Shown here: positions 12,650-24,972 of the stretch, piece after piece | Position numbering within the stretch: the first letter of the stretch is position 1 | How the letters are laid out: each line of letters starts with the position of its first letter | DNA from: Aldrovandia affinis | Taxonomy: Eukaryota > Chordata > Actinopteri > Notacanthiformes > Halosauridae | NCBI GenBank assembly: GCA_029706075.1 | Contig: JAINUG010000074.1 | Coordinates: forward strand, 142,001-206,000 | Direction: 5' to 3' | Length of the DNA: 64,000 nt | Translations under genes and position numbers: made by a program | The notes under the pieces: generated by a model | Databases searched by the model: none | Seen by the model: only the letters and a program-made list of their open reading frames with translations | Told to the model about the DNA's origin: nothing

Positions 12650-13387
12650 GACTGGCGTGGTGTGTGTTGTCATCTTTTGCAGAAACCCAGGGAGCCCTGT
12701 CACTCTTCTTTCTTTCTTTAGGACGCGGTGCTGGTTCTGGTTTTTGGGGTCGGCTGCTGCGCAGGACTTCCAGAGCCGCCTGATGTCCTTCAACCAGCTC
12801 CACAAGTTAATCTGCACTCTGGGGATTAGCTTGGCTACCTAATTTTTTGGCTTCATAGGGAAGCGTATCAATAAACACTCTCTCTACAGGGCTCAGCGAA
12901 GCAGGTTCGGCTGTCATCCAATTCTTGGTTATATGAATTAGATCATGCATTTATGACCTAGGGGATAGAGTGGGATCATAACTCCAGTCATGGAATTTTT
13001 GGGCTTGGCATATCGACGCAGGATTTCCTTTTTCAGAACGTCGTAATGTTTAGCTTGTTCCATTGTTAAATCCTAATTCCCAGACAGGAAGGGCGCTATC
13101 AGGCTAGCCCATTGCTCCGGTGGCCACTCCTCTCCTCTTGCTGTTCACTCGACCGTCTTCAAGTATGCTTCGATGTCGTCATTCTCTGTCAACTTTAAGG
13201 TGAACATGCTGGGTGTCACTCGGGGACGGTGTGCTGCCGTGGCTCCCGCTGCGGTCAGATGACTCATTTCTGCGTGCAGGAGTGCAGTCTGCTGCCACTG
13301 TTCTTCAAGCAATTCCTGGTTCATCGCTTGCTGTGCAATATTAGCTTCCACAAGTTTTTTAACTAGCACTTCCATTTTCCTTTGCAT
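12650..13387 (-). pseudogene. Gag remnant, element 1
   Basis: The N-terminal portion is an 80-residue open frame with a helical, glutamine-rich start and TPSMFTLKLTENDDIEAYL. That is the usual opening of capsid-like Gag in this group. It then shifts frame and continues with several stops towards the zinc knuckle. The assignment rests on position, on the following knuckle, and on similarity to the gag of element 2 at 62860-63510. Confidence 0.7.
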
Positions 13388-13430
13388 TTGCTTTTAGTTA
13401 TTGTTCAGTGACAATTAGGCACCACTGCCT

Positions 13431-13449
13431 GCCCGCATTCTCCACCAAC
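13431..13449 (-). other. Candidate primer binding site, element 1
   Basis: Just inside the 5' LTR the minus strand reads TGGAGAATGCGGGCAGGC. The same 18 bases follow the 5' LTR of element 2 (about 63565-63582). Starting with TGG and lying next to the LTR, it fits a tRNA primer site, but I do not recognise which tRNA it would pair with. Confidence 0.5.
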
Positions 13450-13757
13450 TGTAGCAGGAACCGGGTTGTTGGGTTTCAATGGCGCCAAAGAACAATATCA
13501 AAAATCAGCATACAACGGTAAATAAGGAAACAGGAAGAGTTTATTTTGGGAAATGCACACAGGAGGGGTAAATAGGGAAGCAAACACGTAGAGTCTGTAA
13601 TTCATTCTCGTTGTCCGTAATCCCAAAAATCGCAAATCCGAATCCAGGTCCTCAAACAAACAATGCGTCGATCCCCAACCGGGTTTTCAGGCAATCCAAT
13701 TCAATTCCTATGTGCCGCCCCTCCACTACCACCCCTCGGTATGCCTCCGGGCGACTG
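13450..13757 (-). repeat. 5' LTR of element 1, internally deleted
   Basis: It matches the 3' LTR from TGTAGCAGG to the GGCGACTG end, apart from scattered substitutions and one internal gap of about 175 bp near 13706. The last five bases of the outer end (CCACA) are not conserved, and no clear target duplication is visible. Confidence 0.8.
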
Positions 13758-13759
13758 TG

Positions 13760-15047
13760 AACATTCTAGGTGGGAAAATGACTCCAATGTTCAGCTTTTG
13801 GACAGTGATTATGAGACGGAAATATATTCCAGTATGGCCGCCAACACCAAGGCAGTGTCAGGTTTGCGCTGTGTCTTTCATCAGAGTCTGACACAATGGT
13901 CATAATCGCGGTCAGATATTGATGCTGCTGCTGCCGCACCTCTGTCAGATTCAGATCACAATCACCTCACCAATACAGACTGGTATACAAGCTAGCTGTC
14001 ATAGCTAGATAGCCAATGTGCAAGCTCACTGGGTACCTATAGTGTTTTGATTTAGCAAATTCCTGTGACAATTTAGAACTGAAGAGAGGTTGACCTTGAC
14101 TGCTATTTGTCAGCTCTGTTGCAAGTCAGTCAGTGAGTGTAGCAAGCAAGCTAAGCTAGCTGGCTAATGTTAGCTACATCACAGTGTGAGAATAATAAGC
14201 TAGCTAGCTATCAAACAAACAAACTTGATTTAAGACAAGTTAGGCCATACGTCGCCGTGGCATTTTTGTTTCTGTGGCTTATCACCTAACGCTAGACTTG
14301 CCCACTTTCACTCCTCAACCTAGTCCACAGTCAGTGCTAGCTAACTGCATTCGTGTTTATATTATAATCATTGTTATGTTTTTTGGAAAATGGCAAATGC
14401 AAATGGGATATTGTAAACAACATTATATATTTTTTATGATACAACTAGCTCAACATTGGATTCACTTTCACTTTTTTGGACCAACTTTAGCTCGCTAACT
14501 TTAGCTAGCTAGCCAGCCACGCAAAAAACTTCTGGAGCTATTAATTCGTTAGCTATGTAATTTGTGCTACAGTTTTGAAATAATTACTAGTTGGCATCAT
14601 CTCCCTGTGTCGACTCCATCCCGAAATCTCTCATCAGGGTGTTCTTCAAAACAATCTGCAACGAAATACTCACTACAAGTATAGCTGATACGTTGCCCCC
14701 ATTTTTCCCATGTTTACTTTCTCTTTTCATTATTGATGGGGATCCTGTGGACACTTATCCCCTTTTCCCGACTTGCCTCATTAGAGCAGCCAGTCACCAC
14801 AAATTTGCACACCTATTTTAATTGTATTTTCCACAACTCCTCTCTATATCTTGTATTGGCTCTCCTCAGCAAATACTCGACTCTATGTCATTGAATGTTG
14901 TCAAAAAAAAATCTAACGGTTTACAAATACTGTTTTAATGTTTTTTGGTGGATTTGTCACATTTCACAAACGTTATGGGCACTTGCTTTATTTCTGCAAA
15001 GTTGGTACTAGCGTGTCAGGTGCCCTTTAAAGCAACAGTACACTATT
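13760..15047. other. Non-coding stretch with GCTAGCTA-rich patches
   Basis: AGCTAGCT-type short repeats occur at about 14120-14215 and 14490-14515. No coding region is recognised. Confidence 0.45.
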
Positions 15048-15298
15048 GGAGGAGCTTTGTGACCTACAGGCAACTGTGATCAGCACTTCATGACTTCAAG
15101 AACACTAAGAGGAGATTCACGACTTCAAGGCTACTGTCAGAGGAGCTACATGACTAAAAGGACATTGTGAAAACAGCTTCTTCTCCTAAAGGCTACTGTG
15201 GGCAGAGGTATGTGACTTTAAGAACATTGTGAGAAGGATTTCAAGACCTCAAGGCCACTGTAAAAGGAGCTGTGTGACCAAAAGGACACTGGGAGAGG
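15048..15298. repeat. Degenerate 31-bp minisatellite
   Basis: About eight diverged units share the pattern GTGACTTCAAGGCTACTGTG then AGGAGCT, with a period near 31 bp. Confidence 0.65.
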
Positions 15299-16230
15299 GG
15301 ATTTAGGGCAGCTAAGGATTCCATTTCCTAATGTTCCCACGAGTTAAGCCTGAGCACAGAGGGCAGGCTCATGGCACCATTGCTACCCTCGTTACACATG
15401 ACGCGCGATGGCCATGCTGAAGTGCGTGACAGATCTCCAGCAAAGGAAGAGGACAAGCAAGTGTGTACCACTCGTCTCCCGTTTACAGCAGCAGAGAACC
15501 GCAGGCCAGTCGGGCCAGCAGGAAGAGCCAGTGGAAAACACACTTTAGATTCAGAGATTCAAATGGAGAAACAGACAAGAGGGGAATTACCATCGGTCTC
15601 CAGTGAATTCTGCAACACTCTCTCTCCCTCCACCCCCTCTCTCTCTCTCTATCTCTTTCTGCATTGAGCAGGGGGTTTAGAGGGAAGAGGCACCATTTCA
15701 GCAGAAAGAAGCATAGTGTCATTTTTAAGGAAATGCCTATTGCAGTATGAGCCAATCAAAATGAATATGAGCCTAAATCCTTACTGGATTCCCACGATCT
15801 GCGCCATTGACTTCTGGTCATTAACATACTGCATATCACATGAATTCATCTAAAATTACATTTGTTACAACAAGCAGCTAAATAAAACAGATTCATGGGA
15901 TTCTTTCTATTACTTCTCTTTGACATCATGAATAAAAACAATTGCTCATTGCACCTCACTGCACCAAGTCTAAGATATATTGACTGATTGATTAGTGGGG
16001 GAACACTAATTTTTGCTCATCGCAAATAAATAAAATGTGACAAGGATAATTGTCAGGTATGTGTAAACTGTCTGTGTGGGTTGTGATTATTACAAATCAA
16101 AATGTTATACGACATAACAACACGTAACAAATTTAACCTCACAATCAGATCCCAAGGTACACACATACAAATACACTCAGTTCAGCTCTTAGAAGAACAC
16201 AAATAGCATTACACTTTTTAAAGTGTGGCC
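15299..16230. other. Non-coding stretch
   Basis: A CT-rich tract lies at about 15619-15660. Open frames here do not match any family I know. Confidence 0.45.
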
Positions 16231-17124
16231 ATACCTCCCTCCAACCAGACAGCCCAAACCCAGACTCTCTGCTTCAGAAACAGACACCCAAAACCCAGAC
16301 TCTGTGCTTCAGAAACAGACTCTCCAAAGCCAGACTCTCTGCTTTAGATACAGACTCTCCAAACCCTGACTCTCTGCTTCAGAAACAGACTCTCCGAACC
16401 CTGACTCACTGCTTCAGAAACAGACTCTCCAAACCCTGACTCACTGCTTCAGAAACAGACTCTCCAAACCCTGACTCACTGCTTCAGAAACACTCTCCAA
16501 ACCCTGACTCACTGCTTCAGAAACAGACTCTCCAAACCCAGACTCTCTGCTTCAGAAACAGACTCTCCAAACCCTGACTCTCTGCTTCAGAAACAGACTC
16601 TCCAAACCCAGACTCTCTGCTTCAGAAACAGACTCTCCAAACCCTGACTCTCTGCTTCAGAAAAAGACTCTCCAAACCCTGACTCTCTGCTTCAGAAACA
16701 GACTCTCCAAACCCAGACTCTCTGCTTCAGAAACAGACTCTCCAAACCCAGACTCTCTGCTTCAGAAACAGACTCTCCAAACCCTGACTCTCTGCTTCAG
16801 AAAAAGACTCTCCAAACCTTGACTCTCTGCTTCAGAAACAGACTCTCCAAACCCTGACTCTCTGCTTCAGAAACAGACTCTCCAAACCCTGACTCACTGC
16901 TTCAGAAACAGACTCTCCAAACCCTGACTCTCTGCTTCAGAAACAGACTCCCCAAACCCTGACTCTCTGCTTCAGAAACAGACTCTCCAAACCCTGACTC
17001 TCTGCTTCAGAAACAGACTCCCCAAACCCTGGCTCTCTGCTTCAGAAACAGACTCCCCAAACCCTGACTCTCTGCTTTAGAAACAGACTCCCCAAACCCA
17101 GACTCTCTGCTTCAGAAACAGACA
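16231..17124. repeat. 35-bp minisatellite, about 25 copies
   Basis: The unit is CAGACTCTCCAAACCCTGAC followed by TCTCTGCTTCAGAAA. Two alternating variants (ACCCTGACTC and ACCCAGACTC) and a shortened copy near 16490 show ongoing slippage or unequal exchange. There is no gene in it. Confidence 0.92.
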
Positions 17125-17224
17125 GGCCCACAGTGCTGATGAGCAGGCTGGCCGCACAAAGCTCTAATCCCTTTTTAATCAATACTGGCTCACCCACTGA
17201 GAAGGGCTCCAACAAACAGGGAAG

Positions 17225-17460
17225 AGCCAGGACCACAGCCATTACACACACCAACTACACTAACCATGACCGTGATCACGGTCAGAACACAGAGCATGTA
17301 AACCTACCAGGACCACAACCAGACTGTAGACATAACATATATACTATCAATTAACCAGGACCACAAACATTAGATATGCCAACCAGGACAACAACCACAG
17401 CCAGTACAGAGATCACAGACATTGAACACACCTTCACAAACCAGGACCCCGACCACAGCA
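17225..17460. repeat. Degenerate ACCAGGACCACA repeat
   Basis: ACCAGGACCACAACCA-like motifs recur at irregular spacing of about 40-60 bp. A perfect 16-base palindrome, GACCGTGATCACGGTC, lies at 17268-17283. Confidence 0.5.
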
Positions 17461-18239
17461 GCTTACTACATGGAATAAACCATAAATCTGATATAAATGG
17501 CAAAAGATATGAATGAAACACTCAGCTCACTGACTCCCACCTTTTTATGGCACTAATGAAGCCCTTAGTGGCAGCAGAATGACAAACACGATGGCTTTCT
17601 CATTGCTTGAAAGCACCCAATAATGTGTGAGCGTGTGTGTGTGGCGTGTAAACCCTTCTCTGTGTACAGTCAGAACTCAGAAGCTGGGCAGAACACAGAC
17701 CTAGTGTCAAATTATAAACAGCCTGTAGAGATTTAAAACCGGTGAAGCAAGGTTTGTCGGATGCTGAAGTTGATGAACAATGAGCACACTGTCAATACAA
17801 TCAGCGCCTCCCAGACAGTCCATCTCATCCGGGCAGAATTCATGGCTCAATCCGTCTCAAGGCTGAGACAGCCCAGACAAACTGAAGCTGACCACACAGT
17901 CTCTCCCCAGACACCAGCAACTATCTACACAGCTCTACTGTGTTGGTCAGTCTATGGAACATGTCCAACAAAACCTTTTTTCTTTTTCCATATTCCTCAT
18001 AATTTGAAACGGATAACCTCTCAACTTCCCCACCCTCGTTTACACAACAGGAATTCCTCAGTAATTTCTCTCCAATTACGAGAAACAAACATCAAAGCAC
18101 ATTTCACTGCAATAACCTCATATACCCAAGTAACTTCTGTAGCGTTCACATTTTTCCACCTTTTTGTGTCAAAATATAATATTTGAAAATGCACACATCT
18201 GAGCTACATGGTTTTAATTACTATACGTGATAATACAAA
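17461..18239. other. Non-coding stretch
   Basis: Only a short (TG)n near 17631-17642 stands out. A 141-residue open frame starting at 17761 has no recognised domain and no codon pattern that persuades me. Confidence 0.45.
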
Positions 18240-20140
18240 TGTAAACTAACCGAGTACCCTGGCTCCATTGCGACGAATTCCGAGGGGAAATGACACCGGT
18301 TTTACCCTTTTGACTTAAAGGGTTAAAGAGAAGGGCTCGCGGAGGTGGGTCCGGAGACCGGTGACAGGTGGCAGCTCGTGCACTTATCCGTGCTTCTCTC
18401 TGGGATTATGACCGCCCTTGTGCAAAGCGGATAACGAGGTGAGGAGGCTGAGCCGACCCCGGGGAACAAAATCCAAAAGACTGCGTCTCAGGCGCATTCA
18501 GCAAGACGGCGTTGTATATGTCTTCATGAGACGCTGTGCACACACGGTTGGCTAATCATTCCGGTGAAAATGACTAGAATGGAGGCCTCGATTCACGAAA
18601 TCAAATAACCACGATTTAAAAAACTCGCACGTTGTTATGAATTACTTCTAAATAACTTTCGTGAAGGTAAAAGTTCGAGGCTCGATCCTACCTTGACTAA
18701 TCTCATGTCACCCGCACGGCGCAATACCCATCCAAATGTAAACGGATGGATCTCCCAACTCAGATGCATCAGCATTCAGATTTAGTCTATATTGTGATTT
18801 ATCCAAAGGCGCCGATAATGACGTTCATGTACTGCACATAGCAATAATGTGTATGTAGATAACGACAGTAGGCGCTCACTAAACCACAGTGAGGATTTAG
18901 CGTTCACAATTACCTTCATTCGGCTATAAAGGGAACTTCTGTTTTCTGCCCATATTCACATTGGGACTGTGTATCAGGGTGAAAGGTGCAACAGCTGTGC
19001 TCTGATCGTATAAAAGCTCTGCACGTGCCATAAAGATGCGTCTGTTGGACCCGCTGGCTCATGCTATAATAATGATATCATCTCGTCACACTATGTTTCG
19101 GCATACACCTTTAGTTATTTTAAACAGTGTCGTGTCCAAATTCTAATCTAAAATCACAATTCCGTGCCCCTAACGTTTGTCTTTGAACAAATAAACAAAT
19201 CGCACGACTGGATGAAGAGGGAGCAGGTGGATAGGAGGAGAGAGCACCGCGGTTCAGAGACCAAGTAGGCAGGCTGTCACATTTTTGCGCTGTATCCATG
19301 CTCTCCAATCGCAGATATCAGTGGAGCCAGCAGGCTACGTGCTTACAGCAACTCGCGGATTCAGATGGAATGGCTGCGAGCAGACGTGACACTGGCCTGC
19401 CGGCGAGCTAAAGACATATAACGTCACACTTAACACTTGAAGTGGATTGTTACTATAGCTGTGGAAAATACTTTTCAAAGAGACCGCGCTTTCTTGTATG
19501 TTTCCTCCCTCCCTTTCTTCCATTTTATTATTTTCTTAAAGCATAAAACGTCTCACTTTTAATATCCACCGGTATTCTTTCAAAGCGGACTTTCAAACAA
19601 CGGGTTGTTTTCAAGCAGGAGGCGCAGGAAAATGACTTAATAAAAACAAGCAGTGGAATAATGATATTACATAGCAACAATAGGCTGGTCCAATCAACTG
19701 GCAACACAAACGAAAAAAGAAACATGAAAAAAAGCCTAAGTCAGCCCTTTGACTTAGCCTACATGTCCCCTCTCCAGTGCACTGAGACATTTCAGCCATC
19801 ACTCTCATCGCATCCAGCGTATGTAAAGGTCTGTTAGGAATTACATTTATTCTAGAACGCGACGTCGTTTGGAATCGTACCTTCCATCCCCGGCGGTGTC
19901 CCCTTCTCTCCGTCACGCCAGTAAATTGGCGGTTGAAACAGATTTGTACAGCGCGAGACAGCGTCGCTCCTTCGCATCTGTCATCTTCCGGGAAGCATTC
20001 TATTCCCGCCGAGTGCTGAGAGTCCAGAGTGTCGATAGCTCGCGGGTGAACTGGGCACGTCGCGGTGATCCTCGCCTCGGTGTGTTGTGCAGTGAGAGCG
20101 CGCGGGTCTACAGTAGCTCCCCCTGTCTATCCTACGCATC
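18240..20140. promoter_or_regulatory. CpG-rich blocks, possible promoter region
   Basis: CpG dinucleotides are frequent at 18240-18760 and again at 19830-20140, against a CpG-poor background. On the minus strand the second block reads like a 5' untranslated exon with a short upstream open frame near 19990. It could end at a weak GGAAG|GTACGA donor near 19880. No recognisable coding exon is attached, so gene and direction are undecided. Confidence 0.35.
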
Positions 20141-20569
20141 CACCACGTTACACTACTGCAATCCCGCATATAGCCCCAGCCAAATTAAAAGTATTTCAAC
20201 GAATATGAATACAAATAAATGTAAAACTCACATGACCAATATAAAGTAAAGCAAGCCTACTGTTAAATTATTATTTTTCTAATTGCAAGGCTGTTATAGA
20301 ATTGTGGCTATATTGCACAATGATGTCATTTTCAAAAACCCTTCTACAACTGTGTACCTGTGACAAGCAGTATGGGCAGTTATAGGACATATGCATATGT
20401 ATAATCTGATGATGTTTATGCATTTGTGTAGACTATAATTATTTATAAACATTTCTCTTTTGTTCATGTACTAATAACAGTGACTGAACCAAATGCAAGG
20501 TAAAATCAACCAAAAATCCAAACTTGTAGAATAAAAGAAATAATTGAATTGTACACATGGAATGCCCAG

Positions 20570-20722
20570 CTGGCTTTACAAAAGGAGCACGATTTACACA
20601 AGGGAATGGCTGGCTTTGCATTATAAATGTATGTCTGGCTTTGCACTATGCGAGTATGTTTGGTTTTACATGAGGAGAACATTGCTTGCTTTACTCAAGG
20701 GGAGTATTTGACACCATACGAG
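20570..20722. repeat. Degenerate 25-bp minisatellite
   Basis: About six units begin TGGCTTTGCA or TGGTTTTACA and are 22-26 bp long. Confidence 0.55.
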
Positions 20723-21326
20723 GACTGTACATCACAGGTATGCCTAACTCTGCCATCATGTGCATACCACCTGACATGTATATCTTGTGCACAATACACT
20801 GCCCATTAGGGCAGGGAGACCCTGTTTAGTTTGTGAGACCACCGCTTTGCCAATGACTGACAGACTTAGCAAGCAAGCACTTTCTCAGTTTTTCAGGAGA
20901 AGCAACCCTTCAGATAGCTAACTAAACAGCACAATCATGATAATAAGCTGTAAACAGAAATGTAATCAAATTGTGGCCACTTTCAGTTTTGTGCCCTTAT
21001 ACACACAGTAGCTCTCTGACTAGCTACTCAGTTCTATAAAAAAAACACATGGGTCAAATTAAAATACTGGGTAGCTTGTAGCCATTATAGTTACTAATGT
21101 GCTGTCCTGGGGGTGGAGATAATTTGGTTGTATAGTTTGCAGTGTACTTGCCCTGTACAGAGTAGACCACAGCACTGTACCTGATGCTGCCCCCCTCTTA
21201 GGTTGGATGTTTTGTGTGTGCATGTATCCTGTGTGCCTTTGTGACAGCAATGAGGCAGCTTGGCAGGAAACAGGGGATCACCAGGCAACCAAATATCACC
21301 AATAACGACCAAGCCAGGATGTATAG

Positions 21327-21565
21327 ATAACTGCCCAAATAACAGAAACACTTGAGATAATGAGGGATACAAAGTATATTGAAAGCAGGTGCTTCCACAC
21401 AGGTGTGGTTCCTGAGTTAATTAGCATCCCATCACGTGTGTCTTGTATAAAAATGCTGCGCAGGCCCAGTTACCGATTATTTTGGCTACCATGGCTAGGA
21501 GAAGAGATTTCGGTGGCTTTGAAAAAGGGGCGATTGTGTGCTTCTGTCTGAATAACCTTTTGTAC
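21327..21565 (+). mobile_element. Tc1-like transposon 5' fragment
   Basis: The leader with ACAGGTGTGGTTCCTGAGTT and TATAAAAATGCTGCGCAGG is typical of fish Tc1 elements. It runs into a start at 21491, where translation gives MARRRDFGGFEKGAIV. That is the N-terminal helix-turn-helix start of a Tc1 transposase. The reading frame degenerates within about 20 codons and the catalytic domain is absent, so this is a 5' relic. Confidence 0.72.
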
Positions 21566-22269
21566 TGTTGTAAAGTGCAAGGTCTGCCTCAGTCTGGTCT
21601 GCTAATTTTTCTTCCTTGCCAACTGCCAAAATGTTTGTCATTTTTACAAAATCAGACACAGAGTCAAACTTACAGCGCTGTTACGTGTTCTGCTTCTCTT
21701 ATTTCCCAGCAACAATGTTTTGAACCCCCATGTGCAGAGCCTGCTCAAGGCATTTTGCCACCCAAGGTAAACATACAATTCCCCCATTCCATGTTATTTT
21801 CTTGTGGGGAAACTTTGTCAACAGACAGTGTTTCATAAGCATCTCATTTAAAAAGCAAAACATGGCCCTTAGCAAAATCACTAGCTAGTTCATTGAATCG
21901 CCCACTATATTGCTTGATCTTTGATGACTCAATATTAGTGTGACGACAATATCATGACACTAGAATGCTGAAGTTTATATTGTCTTTATATTGTCTGCAT
22001 GCAACAGGTCTCACAATCACAATCATGTACAGTAGCATAATAATAACACCAAAAACACATAAAATGATTATAACTACCTGATAGCAATCAGCTACAACAA
22101 TTTGCAGCCACTGCTATTTTCAACATTCCTGCTGCTATATTACATGGGGTAATTTCAATATTCAAGCATATTAGCACAGCATAATATGCATAATACGCCC
22201 GGGGTAAAATCTCACCAGTTAAATTCAAGGTTCTCTATATTATGCTGCAAGGAAGCCGAAGTAATGTGG
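21566..22269. other. AT-rich non-coding stretch
   Basis: No gene or repeat family is recognised. Confidence 0.4.
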
Positions 22270-22470
22270 TGAGCTGCAGTGCTTACCCAAAAAAGTCCAC
22301 TAATAGACAATACAAACGAGACACAGATTGAGCGCACACGCATTAAAAAAAGATCGGCTTTGCCTATGCTTTTAAGCTAATTTATTTGACATCGAAGGAT
22401 AATGGTGAGCCACACTGACATTTCGGCTAGACCTTTCTCAAGAGTCCCTCAATCTGTGCCTCACTCCATA
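22270..22470 (-). mobile_element. Possible Penelope-like element 3' tail
   Basis: The minus strand reads CTTGAGAAAGGTCTAGCCGA then AATGTCAGTGTGG and AAATAAATTAGC. This resembles the conserved 'GAAGAAGGCC...CCGAAACGT...AAATAA' tail of Penelope-like retroelements. There is no coding part nearby, so the call rests on the tail alone. Confidence 0.4.
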
Positions 22471-24074
22471 ATATGCTTCATGTGGATCTAACTTTGATCT
22501 AACTGCTAGAGGAGCACAGGTGCCTATTTCTTTGCCGTACAGTATGCAACTTAACAAGCCATTTAGCTGATAAGGCCCGACGTATTACGTTCATTTCCAC
22601 AGTGCCACGCTACGCAGTTGAGCTAAATTGCATCTGACATATTGACATTATGGTCACACTCGCGCAGATCTATCGATCTGCCAGCCAGCTGGATGCATCA
22701 TCCTGTTCAGAGAACCCTCTGTATTACAATATTAGCCTATCCCCATAGTATGACGATCAGCCAATCTCCACAGATGCAGTCCAGATCCAACCCACCGTAG
22801 CAAAAGGTGACCTGTATTGCAAGCGTAAAAGACATGCTCATGTATTCAGCACAAGACCATGAACATGTCAGTATACCTAGTATTATTTACATTGGTTGTA
22901 ACTCATTTAGTGTACCAGGCACAAAGGGGGTACAACCTGAAATGTAACAGCATACAACCGGTTAAATAAAATCATATTGTACCTATTAATATGATATTGT
23001 AACTACCTTAGCTTAAGTTTACATTTAGCTTTACCTTAGCTTTACGTTTATATTTGTTCTTCATGGCAAACGTATATATTGTGTATATTCATTCAAATCA
23101 TTGCCCCTGTTTGTATGCCATTCATATCATATCTTGAGATATAGTGGAGGGAAATAGTTTATCAATTACAGAAGCTGTGCTCAACCTTGCACCACCCCTA
23201 TCTACCAGTAGCAAGTGAATTTCAGAGAATGTTTTCTTTGTCATTTGGGAAATATGTACTCCTAGTTCTCTGGTTACGGCCAATTTTGCACCAGAACTTC
23301 TCAAATTACTGTTACTTTTAGGCCATATATACGCATATTTGAAAATTGTGATGGCCGGAACTTCACTATTATCCATAAACCCAACCTTGTCTGTTCTGTT
23401 GTTTGTAAGTAACTATTCCTCCTTAGGCAACAATGTAGGAGAAAAAGGCCAAATTCATCAGACTGCCTCCCACCTCCTGGCTTGGAAATTCAGTTAGTGC
23501 TGCTTCTATCTGGCTGGCTGCATTGCTGACGATGTATGTGTCCCACAACCCCTCCTGAACAACTGCACGTGACTTGACTCCAACAAATTTAAGAGTCTGT
23601 TTGATTTCATGAAAACGCAGACAATGATGGTTTTCTTTTCCTGTATTCAACACCCACAAACCTCATTCTTTGAGATTTCTGGCGTAAATCCTCCACAACC
23701 TCTCTAGCTGAAGCTACAGTTCTCGGCGGATTAATGCCAGCTAGCTTATTAAAGATGGTTGGCAGCTCTGTTCTCTCTTCTCACCAGCAACTAGCTGAAC
23801 AGTAGACGTCCACCCCACCTTCCCCATCTCCAAACTTCAAAAATAGCCATAGAACTCATTAATAAACTGACAGTTTTTTAGATTCATTCTTTTGTGAGGT
23901 AAAACACGTGGACATGGCATGAATAATAACAGCTAGCTAAAGTATTCCATCCTTGATGTGATCAGGAAAAAATAGCGCTTTATAACATATTTTGCTACAA
24001 GCTACTGTACATATAATTTCTATTTTTACACTGCAATTTTACCTCCCTTGGAGATTGCCTAGTCTGTCACGCAA
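22471..24074. other. Non-coding stretch
   Basis: No exon or known repeat is recognised. Short open frames on the minus strand at 23120-23660 have no recognisable domain. Confidence 0.4.
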
Positions 24075-24221
24075 GGGCCTGTAATGAGCAGTGATCAGTG
24101 TGTCTCATAGCAGGGCTCTGTATGAGCAGTGATCAGTGTCTCTCATAGCAGGGCTCTGTATGAGCAGTGATCAGTGTCTCTCACCGCAGAGCTCTGTAAT
24201 AAAGTGTGACCAGTGTCTCTC
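24075..24221. repeat. 38-bp tandem repeat, four copies
   Basis: The unit GGGCTCTGTATGAGCAGTGA followed by TCAGTGTCTCTCATAGCA repeats nearly exactly. The first and last copies are more diverged. Confidence 0.85.
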
Positions 24222-24549
24222 CAAACATTGTAATCTGTATTTTGTACTGAGGTAGAAAATACTTTGTGTTTGTGGGTACATTTCTGCTATGAGGAATGTA
24301 TTTTCAATTTGCTCATTTTTCATTTTCTTCTGACAACGATAAATAAATTAAGAAAATAAAGCATCAAATAAGTAAAGAAAGGCTGCCATTACTTTAAAAT
24401 GTGATGTGTTCTTTCAGCATGTTATGCTGTCATTATGGATCCACATAAAAGTACAAATTCTGTGCGACCCAGTATTGACCCTTGTGGACTAGCTATGTAG
24501 TGTTTTGGTGGCACTGTGTGTGTTTGAGCTAATACAAGAGAGCTAAGAG

Positions 24550-24585
<36 letters not shown>

Positions 24586-24665
24586 TAGCTAACATCAGAG
24601 AGCAGAGAGCTGTTTGCGTCTGCGTGTGTGTACGTGTGTGTGCGTGTGTGTGTGCGCGTGTGTGT
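24550..24665. repeat. Compound (TG)n microsatellites
   Basis: Two TG-rich tracts (about 24556-24582 and 24620-24665) lie inside similar flanks (AGAGAGCTAAGAGCTGTGTG and AGAGAGCAGAGAGCTGTTTG). This suggests a local duplication of the repeat with its borders. Confidence 0.75.
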
Positions 24666-24799
24666 TAGTTGATACAGGAGTGCTGAGTGCTGCGTCTGGA
24701 GAATATCTTCCCTATCTGCTGAAGTAGGCTGCCTCACACCCATTTCTCATTCACGACACCATAATCTCATTACTGCAAAATTAACTCCACACACAAACT

Positions 24800-24972
24800 A
24801 CTTATTTGCTTAGCAGATGCCCTCATCCAGGGTGACATATAAATATTGCCAGATATTTTACTGAGGCAATTCATTTTAAGTATGTTGCTTGTGGGTACAA
24901 AAGCAACGTCCCAACTATCTCCCTGGGTGTAAGTCCATTTCCCTTGCCACTGTGCTACATTATTGCCCAGTG
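24800..24972 (-). repeat. Decayed tRNA-derived SINE
   Basis: TTAGCAGATGCCCTCATCCAGG is the reverse of the L2-type tail with substitutions. The body AGATATTTTACTGAGGCAATTC matches the SINE at 2396-2632. The head is degenerate. Confidence 0.6.

Larger units (their letters stand above)
9640..13757 (-). mobile_element. Gmr1-type Ty3/gypsy LTR retrotransposon, decayed (element 1)
   Basis: Two related LTRs flank a 3.3-kb internal region read on the minus strand. Domain order in the sense direction is gag, zinc knuckle plus protease, integrase, reverse transcriptase, RNase H. In most Ty3/gypsy elements integrase is last. Integrase before reverse transcriptase in a gypsy-like sequence is the defining feature of the Gmr1 group known from fish and other deuterostomes. 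All coding parts carry stops or frameshifts, and one deletion joins the integrase C-terminal region almost directly to the middle of reverse transcriptase near 11055-11070. There is no envelope gene. The element looks inactive. Confidence 0.85.

Noticed and set aside
17761-18186. 141-codon plus-strand frame
   Set aside because: AT-rich with low-complexity phenylalanine runs. No recognised family.
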